The notes under the pieces: generated by a model | Seen by the model: only the letters and a program-made list of their open reading frames with translations | The model's database searches: none | Told to the model about the DNA's origin: nothing | Part shown: one piece after another, positions 7,464-17,240 of the stretch | How positions within the stretch are numbered: position 1 is the first letter of the stretch | How the letters are laid out: every line of letters starts with the position of its first letter | Position numbers and translations under genes: made by a program | DNA from: Chara braunii | Lineage: Eukaryota > Streptophyta > Charophyceae > Charales > Characeae | Assembly: GCA_003427395.1 (NCBI GenBank) | Contig: BFEA01000082.1 | Location: 2,258,229 to 2,287,242, forward strand | Length of the DNA stretch: 29,014 nucleotides | Direction: 5' to 3'

Positions 7464-10152
7464 ACTTATGATTCCTCTGACCATAAGGCGTTCTCATCAG
7501 GCGATGATCTGACCAGTCCTGATGGTGCGATGCGGACTACACCTCCCACACAACAAGCACTCACGGGGGATTTCAAACCGTTGGAAGTGGGAGGTCGTTA
7601 TGAGTCTATGGATGCGTTGCGTGATGCGGTGGTGTTCTGTGTTGTGGCATCTGGTTTCGAGTTCTGCCTGAAGAGATCGAACAAGACAAGGTACAATGTC
7701 ATATGTGCTAACCCAGATTGCCCATGGTCATTGGAGGGCAAAGCAGCACATGCTAATGGACACACGGAGATTGTTCGTCTGACTCCGCATCGCCCTGGTT
7801 GTAGAAAACCAGTCCAGCCCGGCCTGAAACGCAACAAACACGCAAAGCTGAGCTGGGTGGAGCTTATGGTTGAGAAGAAGTTGCGAGAGGACAGCGGAAC
7901 GACTTCCACGAAGTTGAAGAAATGGTTTGACAAGGCAGTGAAGACCCACGTTAGCTACAGCAAGTGTTTCCGAGCGAGGACATCTGTGCTTCGGACACTG
8001 AATGTGGCTCCGGAGGAGGGGTTCAGCGACTTGCGAAGGTACTGCAGGGTGTTGCATGAAACAAACCCAGGGTCCATCATCGACCTTGAGTGCAAGGGCA
8101 ACGTCTTCGTTCGCATGTTTTTCGCGTTGGCCGCCTCTGTGACTGGGTTTGCACATCGCACACACATCAGAGGGAAATACAAGGGATGTCTTCTTGACGC
8201 CACTAGTCGAGATGCGAATGGCCAATGTTTCCCCCTGGCGTACACGATTGTGGATGGCGAGAGGAAGACACATTGGAAGTGGTTTCTCGTCCTTTTAAAA
8301 CGCTTGTGCGTTGTAGCGAAGACGGACCACAGAATCGTGACAATAATGTCAGACCAGGACAAAGGGCTCATACCAGCGGTCAGTGAGGAGTTTGGGGATG
8401 AGCGGATGGATACTGTGTCCGTTATGTCAATGGGAACCTCCTGAAGAGCTTGAGGCTGAAAAAGGAACAGGTGGCGATGCTCCTTGAAGCGGCGAGGGCG
8501 ACTTGCGAGGAGGTTTTCGACTACTACATGCAGCGGATTGCTGGATATTCGAGGCACAATAACATTGTCGACCAAATATGTGAGAAAGCGGACAAAAGGT
8601 ATTGAGGAGGCCCCCATTTCGTCCATCCAAGGTATGGTAAAGTGACATCGTCCGTAGCCGAGTCCATGAACAACAAGATGTTGGAGGTTCGTGGAAAGCC
8701 TCCAATAACAATACTCGAGGGGTACACGGGAATCGTGCAGACTTGGCATACAGAGAGGAGAGAGAAGGCTGCTGTAGAGAGGGGCAGATTCCCTTCGGTT
8801 GTGGAGAAGATCTTAACAATGACTGTGGAGTTGGCGAGGAAGTATGATGTCCGAAAGGCATCACAAGATGTGTATGAGATCATGTGGACAGATGCGGACA
8901 TCAATCGAGGCGGTTGGAGTTCCTTGATGGCAAAGTCTTGTGCACATGTCGCTTTTGGGAGGACAGTCACCGTCCATCCACTCATGTTGCAGCAGCCATC
9001 GCGGAACGGAACGAGGATATAGCATGGTATGTGGACGCCTTCTACACCATGAGCGCCTTACGAGCATCGTATGAGGATGTCGTCTTCCCGACGTGCTTCG
9101 CAAGTACAAGAACGTCCATGGACAGTGAGGAGACCGTTCTCCCTCCCGCGACGAAGCGCCAAAAAGGGCGTCCTCCTAATGAAAGTCGAATCAAGAGTTG
9201 TCTTGAGAATGGGAGGGTCAGCCAGCCAAGGGCAGACAAGCAGAGGTGTTCGCAATGCGGGCTTACCTCCGTTACCGGCCACAATGTCCGCAAATGCAGG
9301 ACACCAAGGCCAGCTGGAGGAGTGCGTCATGGCGACGTGGCGGTGGCGGCGAATGTTGTGCCTTCGCGTGACCGTCCAAACCGAATGCGTTCTTACGAGC
9401 GATTTTGGACCGAGCATGATCATCTAGGACTCTTTAACTCTCATGTAGTGGAGGACTTTGAAGTATATGTGACAGAAGCGCATGAGCATGAGGGGTTGTC
9501 CGACGAGGACAACGTACATCGAGAGGAACACGACACAGACAAAGGGGTGGGCAAAGACGATGGCGAGAACGAGAGCGAGGACATGGACGGGGACGAGGAT
9601 AACAACAATGCGGAGGAGGGGGAAGATGACAAAAACGAGGAGGAGGGGGAGAAGGAGCAGATTAAGGACTCGAACGAGGACGGGGATGGTGAAGGCGAGG
9701 ACAACGATAACAAGGATGGACAAGACGAAAAGGACGAAGAGGGGGATAAGGAAAACATGAAGGACTCGGACGATGACAAGGTCGACAAGGATCGACAGGA
9801 GTTTGTGGAGAGAGAAGGAGAGGAGGTGGATGCTGACACCGACAGCGACAACGGCGACGACGAAGAGGAGAAGGAGACCGTGCATGATGAGTTAAAGGAT
9901 GACAATGAAAAGGGGAAAGATGTGGAGGTGGAGGTCGTGGATCTCAGGGGGGCTGATAACGAGGACGAATGGATCGAAGCTGAAGACCTGGAAACGACAG
10001 AGCAGGAGGCTGGCAAGGTGAATCCCGTGAGTCAACCACGACCTTAACGTAAGCGAATACCCAACAACCGATATGAAGGTGTTGACATCCTCGATAACTC
10101 GGGCAGAAGGGTGCGTGCACGACGTTCAGACTTGTGGCCACATTGGGAATGA
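7464..10152 (+). pseudogene. MULE (MuDR-type) transposase, decayed
   Basis: Cut-and-paste DNA transposase of the Mutator superfamily. In order: a MuDR N-terminal DNA-binding domain (about 7570-7810, ending HRPGC), the NPGS linker (8068-8079), the DDE/MULE core with GKYKGCLL, FPLAYTIVDGE and WKWFL (about 8100-8300) and SDQDKG with its Asp at 8352-8354, then YCVRYVNGN, RYGKVTSS-AES-N, a SWIM zinc finger (8941-8985), a zinc knuckle (9247-9297), a long Asp/Glu-rich region (about 9500-9940) and a basic tail to 10152. Lesions: frameshift near 8405, TGA at 8603-8605, frameshift near 8912, TAA at 10045-10047. The first catalytic Asp (usual DGTH) is His (8154-8156), and the third SWIM Cys is Ser (8977-8979). 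It cannot make active transposase. Terminal inverted repeats were not found. Confidence 0.9.
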
Positions 10153-10263
10153 ACGAACTAGTAGACAAGGTGTGTGTGTGTGTGTGCACTGCCACCCTCA
10201 GCAATGTGAGCATGCAGCAAGGTAAATAATGTTGTGCTTGCCCACCTAAAATTTTGTGTGTGT

Positions 10264-10264
<1 letters not shown>

Positions 10265-10312
<48 letters not shown>
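10265..10312. repeat. Poly-T tract (T48)
   Basis: An uninterrupted run of 48 T preceded by TGTG repeats. It may be the reverse complement of a retrocopy poly-A tail; no source transcript is recognisable beside it. Confidence 0.95.
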
Positions 10313-11040
10313 CTTTTTTAGTTATAAATTTGAACAACAACAGCCCCTGTTCCACCCTTATGATTGAAGTCACTGTAGCTTGACCGTCCATTACGGACAA
10401 TGAAGCACTTGTGCAATGGTGTCTCCAATATCCAGAAGGCTGTGGTCAACATTTTTGAGTGTTGACTCTCACTGACCAGCCTCTGTCTGTAGCGAATGTG
10501 ACACCCTGATCTGGTGGCAGTCTACAGTGTTCATGCATGACTGGCCCGAAATTACAGGGTCCCGGTGTGGAGCAGGCTTATCAGTGCATTGCCTCCCTGT
10601 GGGTATGAAGAAGAACCTGGAGTTGAGTACGAAGGTGGATCACGCGCATGACAACCTGACTGACGTGTTTCCTCCACGCCAGTCTGTTGCTTTGATGCAT
10701 GTTTTTTCATAGGCGACTTTTGAATGGTGGAGTTCGAGCAGCGGCGGCCTAGTATTTCTATGTGTTGAATGTGGCGGAAGAGTTCGTGACAAGACTTGCA
10801 TGGGAGGATGCTGAAGGACGCAGTGCATGGGCGTGGACGTCTGGGGAATTTTCATAAGTCCACGACTAGGGTCGGTGTCCGCTGTTTTTTTCTAAGTGTC
10901 AGAACTGATGGTTGAAGTCCTAATTTCCTTGTGCTCGCAAGTCTATAGAATCTCTGCTCAATGCTGATCCGGATTCTTCTGATGATGATGCTTTCTTATG
11001 CTGGCGTGATCGGAGGTTTTTTCAAAAGTTGTTTTTATGA
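10313..11040. other. No gene recognised
   Basis: Average composition, only short frames on either strand without motifs. A GATGATGATG run lies near 10980 at the edge of the degenerate repeat that follows. Confidence 0.5.
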
Positions 11041-11580
11041 CTGTTCAAAATTTGAATCATGAGATCTTCGTTTTCCTAGTGGATGAAAAAAATTGATCCC
11101 TATTCTGAATTTCGTTTTCCCATATTCTAATCTGAAATCGTTTTTCTGATTCTGAGCGAGATCCCTCATTTGAAATTTGTATTTTCGAAACAGGATTCTA
11201 GATCTGTAACTCATATTTCCCAATCTGAAATATGTAAGAAGTGTGGTTCTGCTCTGATACCTAATCTGAAATTCGTGCCTTTTCTCGCCTACGAGAATAG
11301 ATCCCTAATGTGAATTCGTATTTTTCTATCAGGACTCGTAATCCTATATCCGTATTCACTGAGCAAGATCCCTAGTCTGAAATTCGTAAATCAGAGTTTT
11401 GCTCTGATGCCAATGAAACATTATTCAATTTTGAATGTCCTACGTTTTTCCATCTTTGTTCATGATTCCAAACCCCCTGTGGTTTTTTCTGTCCTAAGGC
11501 GACCTAATCTGAAATTCGTTTTTATTTATCAGGACTCTTAATCCTAAAATCGTATTTTGGTGTCACTGATTTGACGGATT
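11041..11580. repeat. Degenerate tandem repeat with core CCTAATCTGAAATTCGT
   Basis: The core GATCCCTAATCTGAAATTCGT, with substitutions, occurs about eight times (starting near 11095, 11117, 11160, 11216, 11256, 11300, 11367 and 11497). Some spacings are 65-67 bp and others about 40-56 bp, so units have been lost or duplicated in part. A second block, ATCAGGACTC(G/T)TAATCC, recurs near 11328 and 11538, and TTCTGCTCTGAT-like blocks near 11247 and 11399. It is AT-rich with no coding frame and looks like an old minisatellite. Confidence 0.7.
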
Positions 11581-12033
11581 TTCAAAAAAATCCTTAAGAC
11601 CGAGTTTCAAGCTGTGATATTGTAGGTCTTGGGCTCATGGGTGCTGATTGAATTATCTCCTTCAGGGTTGTACAAGGTGGGTGGTGTGATCCTCGAGAGG
11701 GTAGGGGCAGTGTTGTGGGTTTTGTTCTTCTTTGGGCCAGACTGTTCTGGGTCGGATCAGCCATGGCCGTTGGGAGGGAGGACAAGGGGACGTGCTCGTT
11801 TCAGCAAGATGAGAGGTCGAGAGGTGTTTCACTTGGAGAAATGGATCTGATAGCCCCGCATGCACCAGTACCACCTTGTACATAGTGCCACCCAGAGTGC
11901 ACTGTCCTATAAGGCCCAATACAAACCAAATTTTCCAAGTGCATATGTTTTTCCCAGTAGTGATGGAACAAGCCGCAGAGGATTAGCACAAGTTTCTGCA
12001 AAGAACAGGAATGACTGGACAACCGAGGGTTTA
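11581..12033. other. No gene recognised
   Basis: Mixed sequence with several short frames on both strands and no recognisable domain. It ends with GGGTTTAGGG, barely more than one plant telomere unit, at the start of the tandem duplication. Confidence 0.45.
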
Positions 12034-12647
12034 GGGCTTAAGATTACACTCTCTGTGCGAATATGACCACACTCTCTGTGCGGATATGACCACACTCAAC
12101 AAACTGTTTTATTGGTGGATTGGCTCATCTTAGGCATGCTTCATTGTCTGCAATAGAGGCAAAATTGTTATGATTGTGGATCTACAGAATTCAAAAACAG
12201 GCTCACACAATTGGTTTGTTCCTTTGCTCATTCTTTGAATCCGGCCAGTAGGAGAACTCATTTCTTTCTTCCTTTGCTCATCTTCAGAATTCTTTGATCC
12301 ATCACACAATTGCTCAGCAGTTCATCACCTAAAACTACTCTTATGCCATGTTGGGTTTAAGATTACACTCTCTGTGCGAATATAACCACACTCAACAAAC
12401 TGTTTCATTGGTGGATTGGCTCATCTTAAGCATGCTTCATTGTCTGCAATAGAGGTAAAATTGTTATGACTGTGGATCTACAAAATTCTTTGATCCATCA
12501 CACAATTGCTTTGTTCCTTTGCTCATTCTGTGAATCTGGCCACTAGCAGAACACATTTATTTGTTCCTTTGCTCATCTTCAAAATTCTTTTATCCATCAC
12601 ACAATTCCTCAGCAGTTCATCACCTAAAACTACTCTTATGCCATGCT
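12034..12647. repeat. Tandem duplication of a ~300-bp unit
   Basis: Copy A (12034-12352) and copy B (12353-12647) both begin GGG(C/T)TTAAGATTACACTC and end CTCTTATGCCATG(T/C)T. They are similar throughout but carry substitutions and small indels, and copy A has an extra partial repeat of ACCACACTCTCTGTGCGGAT near its start. Within each copy, CCTTTGCTCAT and GATCCATCACACAATT recur. The head-to-tail arrangement could be a tandem repeat or two abutting LTR-like segments. No PBS or internal region separates them. Confidence 0.85.
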
Positions 12648-13985
12648 GGGCTGTCGCCCGGCTAGGCACACGCGGGCCAGTTGTGCAGAGGGGAGGTCGC
12701 CCGACAAAACCAGACGGGTCAAAAAAGAGGCAATCCGAAAGGGAAAAAAAAAAAGGACTTCAGGCAAGGACTGCAATTGGCCTCTGCAGTCAGAATCCGG
12801 TCTTAACTTCGGTTTTGGTGGAGGGTCATCCGAGGGGGGGAGGGGGGGGGGGGGGGTTATAAACAGTTACCCAATGGGTCAAAATGGTACATTTGGACTC
12901 AGGTTATCCAATTTATTTTTATCTTATAATTAACATGGAATTTTGTATTGGCCCTCAGCCAACACTCTGTTGTATTGCCAATTTTGCAATTTTACAAAAC
13001 TATTTTTTTTTTTCGGATTTTTTTGACTTTTTTATTTTTTATTTTTTCAAATATTATGCGCTGGGAATCCTTGGATCACCCGGGACCCTGCCCGGGCCTT
13101 GCCCGCCCCGAGGGGCCTGGAATGGTACCCGACCGGCCTTCCCCCAACTGAGCCTGGAGAGGATTAACACAACTCTTATGGTAAAAACGTCCAGGTACGC
13201 AAAAGCCTTACAGACAAACCCTAAGATTTTGCACCAGTACAGAGCATCACCAGTCCAGAACTAAAATAGGCATTGCAGACCACTACATATCCATGAAAGT
13301 GTGAAAAGAACACAACGCAAGAGGTACATGAGAACTGGCTTTACCTGTAATAGCCAGACCCTCACCAGGCTGTAATAAAGGGAGAATGCAGCACAAACTG
13401 CTCCAAGTGGATCAGGTTGTCACTTGTGTAGCATCATTTGTCCTCTGGGGTACCCGCTGAAAATCCCGTTCAAACTCCAGAATTGAGCCACGAAACAGGT
13501 GGCATGGCAAGGCCTCATCCCTGGCAAACGAGCGCCTTACCAGCAAAACAGTCTTACCACACCTGTTTGTGCATTGTTTGTGCAGAAGGTCCCCACCATC
13601 CAAAATAAATCCCTCCAGCACCTATAGCCTTTAGATCATCACTAAGTCAGCAAATGATGGGTACAAGTTGCCCTCGTCAAGCAGTAAACAATGACAAGAA
13701 GACCAATTTACAATGAGTATCTTGAGTTCAAAAAGCCCAGCGCCAAACAGATTACAAGTCTTCTCCAATCGTTCGTCAGCATAGGACCTGGCTCAGCCGG
13801 CATCCCCCCTCAGATCACAAGTATGGCGCCAACAGGTACATTGTCTCCCTGTTGAAGGACCCACAAACATTATAGGGTGCTTCTGCGTTATCTCGTCACT
13901 TATCCCAAAGCATAAGCTCGTGGACCCACAAACATTTGAGGGTACATTGCCTCCCTTCCGATAAAGGATTTTTTTGGTCTTTATC
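12648..13985. other. Mixed unassigned sequence with G15 run
   Basis: A GC-rich start is followed by a G7 and G15 run (12834-12856), then T-rich sequence to about 13060. A GC-rich block CCCGGGACCCTGCCCGGGCC lies near 13079. The remainder has average composition. A minus-strand frame at 13412-13621 (69 residues) has fairly normal amino-acid composition but no family features. The phrase GGACCCACAAACATT occurs twice, 65 bp apart (13857 and 13922). Confidence 0.4.
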
Positions 13986-14011
13986 AAAAAAAAAAAAAAA
14001 AAAAAAAAAAA
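13986..14011. repeat. Poly-A tract (A26)
   Basis: An uninterrupted A26 run; a possible retrocopy tail on the plus strand, but no source gene is recognisable upstream. Confidence 0.9.
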
Positions 14012-14070
14012 CGACTGTCTAAGGAGCATTCTACATCCGGTTTCCAGCAGCAGTGGCTCCCCACCAATAG

Positions 14071-14146
14071 ATGGAGCAGGTCAATAGACAAAGCCTCAAT
14101 CCCGGTGGATGGAGCAGCCCAATAGACAAAGCCTCAATCCCGAATG
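14071..14146. repeat. Two-copy 38-bp tandem repeat
   Basis: Units 14071-14108 and 14109-14146 both carry ATGGAGCAG followed by CAATAGACAAAGCCTCAAT, with few differences. Confidence 0.9.
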
Positions 14147-14451
14147 ACAGCACCACCTTCCCCCCCCCCCCAAAACAAAATCAGGGAAAAAAAAACACAT
14201 GACATAGAATCATTTTCCTAGTGAATGAAAACGGGACAGCACTGCAGTCGCCTGAAAACATTTTCAAATCGCCCCGGTTTATCTCTATATCGTACAATCC
14301 GCCCTGTTCATTTTCGACGGCGCAACAACTTTGTCTTGCTACTATAGGCATTGCTGTCATCGTCTGCAGAAGACCGACGTAAAGACGATGCGGACGCAGT
14401 TTTCAAACTGTCGCTGGAAGTGTTTGTGGTGTCGGGCAGTTGTAGATTGCT

Positions 14452-15006
14452 CTATGCCTCCTCCAAGATGCTGTCCGAAGACAAACTATACGTAGAAACG
14501 AATGTCGAGTGTGATGACAACGGCTTGTCCTTGAAGGACACTTTCTTGAGTTGCTTAACTTCTGGCGGTTTGTTGTTTGATAAATCATGAAGCGATGTAA
14601 CTTGTGAAGATTCCTTTGCATGCACGGCACACTCGTCTTCACAACTGTGTATTGTAGCGTTGATTGCAACACGAGCTTCCTTACGCAACCGCATATTCTC
14701 TCTGCATACTTGTCCAAACTTGTCACACAACCTCGTGTTACGTGCTCTTTCTTGCTGGACAGTCTCCGTCATCATGTTCATCCTTCCTTGAAGATCTTCG
14801 ACCTCATCCCGTAGCGAGTCTCTTTGCCTCACTATCGTGCTGAACATGGCCCCCACATTCTCTGCCGCAATTTCTACACTGCGGTGCACCCGACGGGCGG
14901 ATTCTGCAGTAGCCCTATCGTAATCTCTCCAAAAAATTATGTTATGTCTGTTCATTGTGCAATTGCAGTTAAATCGGTTGTCACAACACCGGAACGACAC
15001 TATCAC
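14452..15006 (-). CDS. Hypothetical protein with central coiled coil
   Basis: Open frame of 184 residues. The middle (about residues 30-115) is rich in Glu, Arg and Leu with heptad spacing (for example RDSLRDEVEDLQGRMNMM and RENMRLRKEARVAINATI), predicting a coiled coil. The C-terminal third is Ser/Lys-rich. No signal peptide or membrane segment is seen and I recognise no family. Its amino-acid composition is more gene-like than the opposing plus-strand frame at 14351-14590. It may be one exon of a larger gene or part of a retroelement structural protein; no splice sites were assigned. It stands alone, next to repeats on both sides. Confidence 0.4.
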   Translation of the reverse strand: MIVSFRCCDNRFNCNCTMNRHNIIFWRDYDRATAESARRVHRSVEIAAENVGAMFSTIVRQRDSLRDEVEDLQGRMNMMTETVQQERARNTRLCDKFGQVCRENMRLRKEARVAINATIHSCEDECAVHAKESSQVTSLHDLSNNKPPEVKQLKKVSFKDKPLSSHSTFVSTYSLSSDSILEEA

Positions 15007-15076
15007 GCACCCTGAGTTGATGGAGAAGCACCGATTGACACCCTATAAGAAAGCAAGAAAGCGTCCACGCTGTCGT

Positions 15077-15104
15077 ACCAAATACCCTTACAAGGGTATT
15101 TGGT
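15077..15104. repeat. Perfect 13-bp inverted repeat with 2-nt spacer
   Basis: ACCAAATACCCTT, then AC, then AAGGGTATTTGGT. The arms are perfectly complementary. It sits at the boundary between the coiled-coil ORF region and the GC-rich block and could be a symmetric protein-binding site or the fused ends of a small element. Confidence 0.9.
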
Positions 15105-16145
15105 GTGTTTTTTGCCGCGCAAGTGCAGTGTCGCCCGCCTGACGGCGTGCGCGTGAGCGAAAGCCTAGGTTCTTGTCGGGGCGAGAGGCGCGCGTGGCGG
15201 CGCGGGGTATTGACGGTGAGGCGCAACTGTGCGCTGCCCAGGCGTGCGCAGCGTCACGGGCCGGCGGGACGCGCAACATTTGCTTGTACTTTATATTAAA
15301 TAATTGTTGTGTTAAGTTCTTGTAGGTTCCGGCATTCAGACGTGACGCCGGACTCGGCGGTCGTCACGGCAGTCGAGGACCTTAAACGTACGGTGGGGAT
15401 TTTGACCCACGGCGAGGGAGGAATATCTCTAGCGGGGCCTTGGCGGGTGTACTGGCCGCCCCGCGGTTTGCTGTGAGAGGTTGAGTGCAAGCGGGCCGTT
15501 GGGACCCGCGACCTGGCGGACTACGCCCGGGGCGCTATGGCAAGGCCCACCGCGGTACTATGGCATGTCGTGGGCCATAGTGAACCAAGCTGTGGGCCAG
15601 CAGTAGGCCCGCACCCTGAACTGTAGGACGGCCTGTGTGGGGATTGCCCGCTGGGGACCCGAAGGGGCGGCCAACCCTGCCTGGGCGGAGCCAGGGAGAG
15701 GGTGTGTATGGTGGGGTGTACCCGGACGGATAGCGGGCCAGGTGCGTGCAAAGCAGGCTACTGCGGGGGGGAGCGTTTGGCTGGAGGAGTAAGCCAGGCC
15801 GAGCAAGTAAAGGGGAGGTGGGCGCGATGGAATGAACCAAGATGGGAGATTGCGCCGGGTGCATGCGCGGAGCAGGCAGGTAGGCATCGGCCGGTGAGGC
15901 GGAGGTCGGCAGCACACGGATGTGCCAAGCCGACCATTGGACTTGGGTGTAGGGGCGGAGGGATAATAGAACCGTCCAGCGGCCGGCTTCCCCGAAGTTT
16001 TTCTCAGAAAACAGTCGGGGCGCGATAACCGGGGAGCACTGGCCATTGCAGGGCGTTGGTGGGATGAGTGACGGGGAGAGTGGTGAAGGGGAAGGTGAAA
16101 GCGAGCGGGCGCTAAAGCGCCGGGAAGGTGAAGGTGGAAGGAGAT
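15105..16145. other. GC-rich block, no gene recognised
   Basis: From about 15110 the sequence turns GC-rich and from about 15700 strongly purine (G) biased on the plus strand. GAACC-led phrases recur (15582, 15834, 15969) and continue into the regular ~152-bp array that follows, so this may be its eroded edge. Long open frames here reflect GC content. Their products are Pro/Arg-rich and resemble no family. Confidence 0.45.
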
Positions 16146-16560
16146 GAACCCGGTATGAATCCGGGCTAGATACGTGCAGGAGGAGTATGGCCAGACAGTG
16201 TTGCGTAGTGGGTGAATGATAGTGTAGTTGGGCGTGCCGGACAGTGTTGTGCAACAACGAGTGGAGTGTCGGGGAGCGGGGTACGAAGACCGTGGAGGAA
16301 CCTGGCGCGATTTCGCGCCGGGTACAGTCGAAGGTTGGCACTGCAGGGCAGACGAGGGGATAAGTATAGCGGGGCGGGGGTAACTGGCAGCTAAGGGGCG
16401 ACTGTCGGACGAGTGCTAAGGCGGTGAGTGTGAGGCAACGAAAGGGGGAACGAACCTGGCGCGGATTCGCGCCGGGTGCATTCGAAGTGATGGGGGGACG
16501 AAAGTGGCGGAGCTGATCGAGTGATTTCGAATACTAGACGAGGGTTATCGCCTATTGCGA
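16146..16560. repeat. Degenerate ~152-bp tandem repeat with conserved hairpin
   Basis: The anchor GAACC(C/T)GG occurs at 16146, 16298 and 16452 (spacings 152 and 154). Each is followed by a hairpin: CCCGG/CCGGG near 16149, CCTGGCGCGA-TT-TCGCGCCGGG at 16301-16322 (one G-T pair), and CCTGGCGCG-gatt-CGCGCCGGG at 16455-16476. The last two are followed by GT(A/G)CA(G/T)TCGAAG. The hairpin is the best preserved part of the unit. Confidence 0.65.
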
Positions 16561-17240
16561 GTACGATGGCGAAGTCAGCTTTGGTAGAAAGTTAGCGGAT
16601 TGGGTGTTAGTAGGGAAATCGGTTGCGTGGAGCTATGGCGGAGAGAGGGGTTGAAAGGAGTGTAAAACGAAGACCTCGCCCTTTACTCAGCAGAGACGGG
16701 AGGGGGAAAGTTTCGTTTTGGGGGTTTTAATATCAGGCGAACCCGAATCCGAGGGTAGAATTAGTAAAAAAATAGTGAAAGTAGAGTTAGTAGAGAAACA
16801 GTGTGCGCGGAGGTATGGCGGAAAGGAAAGGGAGGAGAAGGAAATGAGCCGTTTTCCCTCGTTTGTGGACGAAAACGGGCAAGGAAGGATTCGTTCCGGG
16901 GGTTTCTGGCTAGGGCGAATCCGTTGGCAAGGTTAGTTTTGGCGACAGAATAGTATATTGGGAGGTTAGTAAGAAAGTTAGTGCGCCTAGCTATGGCTGA
17001 AGGGGGGGGATGAGCGGGAAGGAAGTTCTGTTAGCTCGGCAGCCTCTCAGTCATTTTGGAGGAATGGAGATCCGAAGTCGGCGTTTGGAAGGGAGGCGGA
17101 CAACATGGTGAGATTAGATTTGGCAGGGAGTTAATGGAAGGGGCGGTAGGAAGGAGAGACGGTGCGCGGCGAGGCGGTAAGAGACGGGGTGTATGGCGGG
17201 CTCGAATCCTTGTGAACTCGGACGAGCTAGGATCCTAACT
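16560..17240. repeat. Degenerate ~180-bp tandem repeat, about four units
   Basis: The phrase (G/A)(G/C)TATGGC(G/T)G preceded by a TGCG-rich stretch recurs at 16631, 16811 and 16989, with a weaker fourth copy near 17169, giving spacings of 180, 178 and 180. Each unit also has GTTAGTA-like blocks before the anchor and a GGCGAA(C/T)CC or CTCGAATCC block near its end. Units are diverged. The period is close to nucleosome length, as in many plant satellites. No coding frame is credible. Confidence 0.6.

Noticed and set aside
9424-10016. Long Ser-rich and Leu/Val-rich minus-strand frames
   Set aside because: Mirror images of the GA-rich codons of the acidic MULE region.
6060-10200. GCACACAC tract on the left and GTGTGTGC tract on the right as MULE terminal inverted repeats
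   Set aside because: The match is mainly microsatellite; flanking similarity is weak and no 9-bp target duplication was seen.
12029-12036. GGGTTTAGGG as interstitial telomere repeat
   Set aside because: Barely more than one unit; expected by chance.
15535-16341. 268-residue Pro/Ser-rich minus-strand frame
   Set aside because: It spans the GC-rich repeat block; length is explained by few stop codons in C-rich reading, and no motif is present.
17190-17215. GGCTCGAATCC, resembling a tRNA T-arm/B box
   Set aside because: No A box or cloverleaf around it, and it falls in the recurrent block of the ~180-bp repeat.
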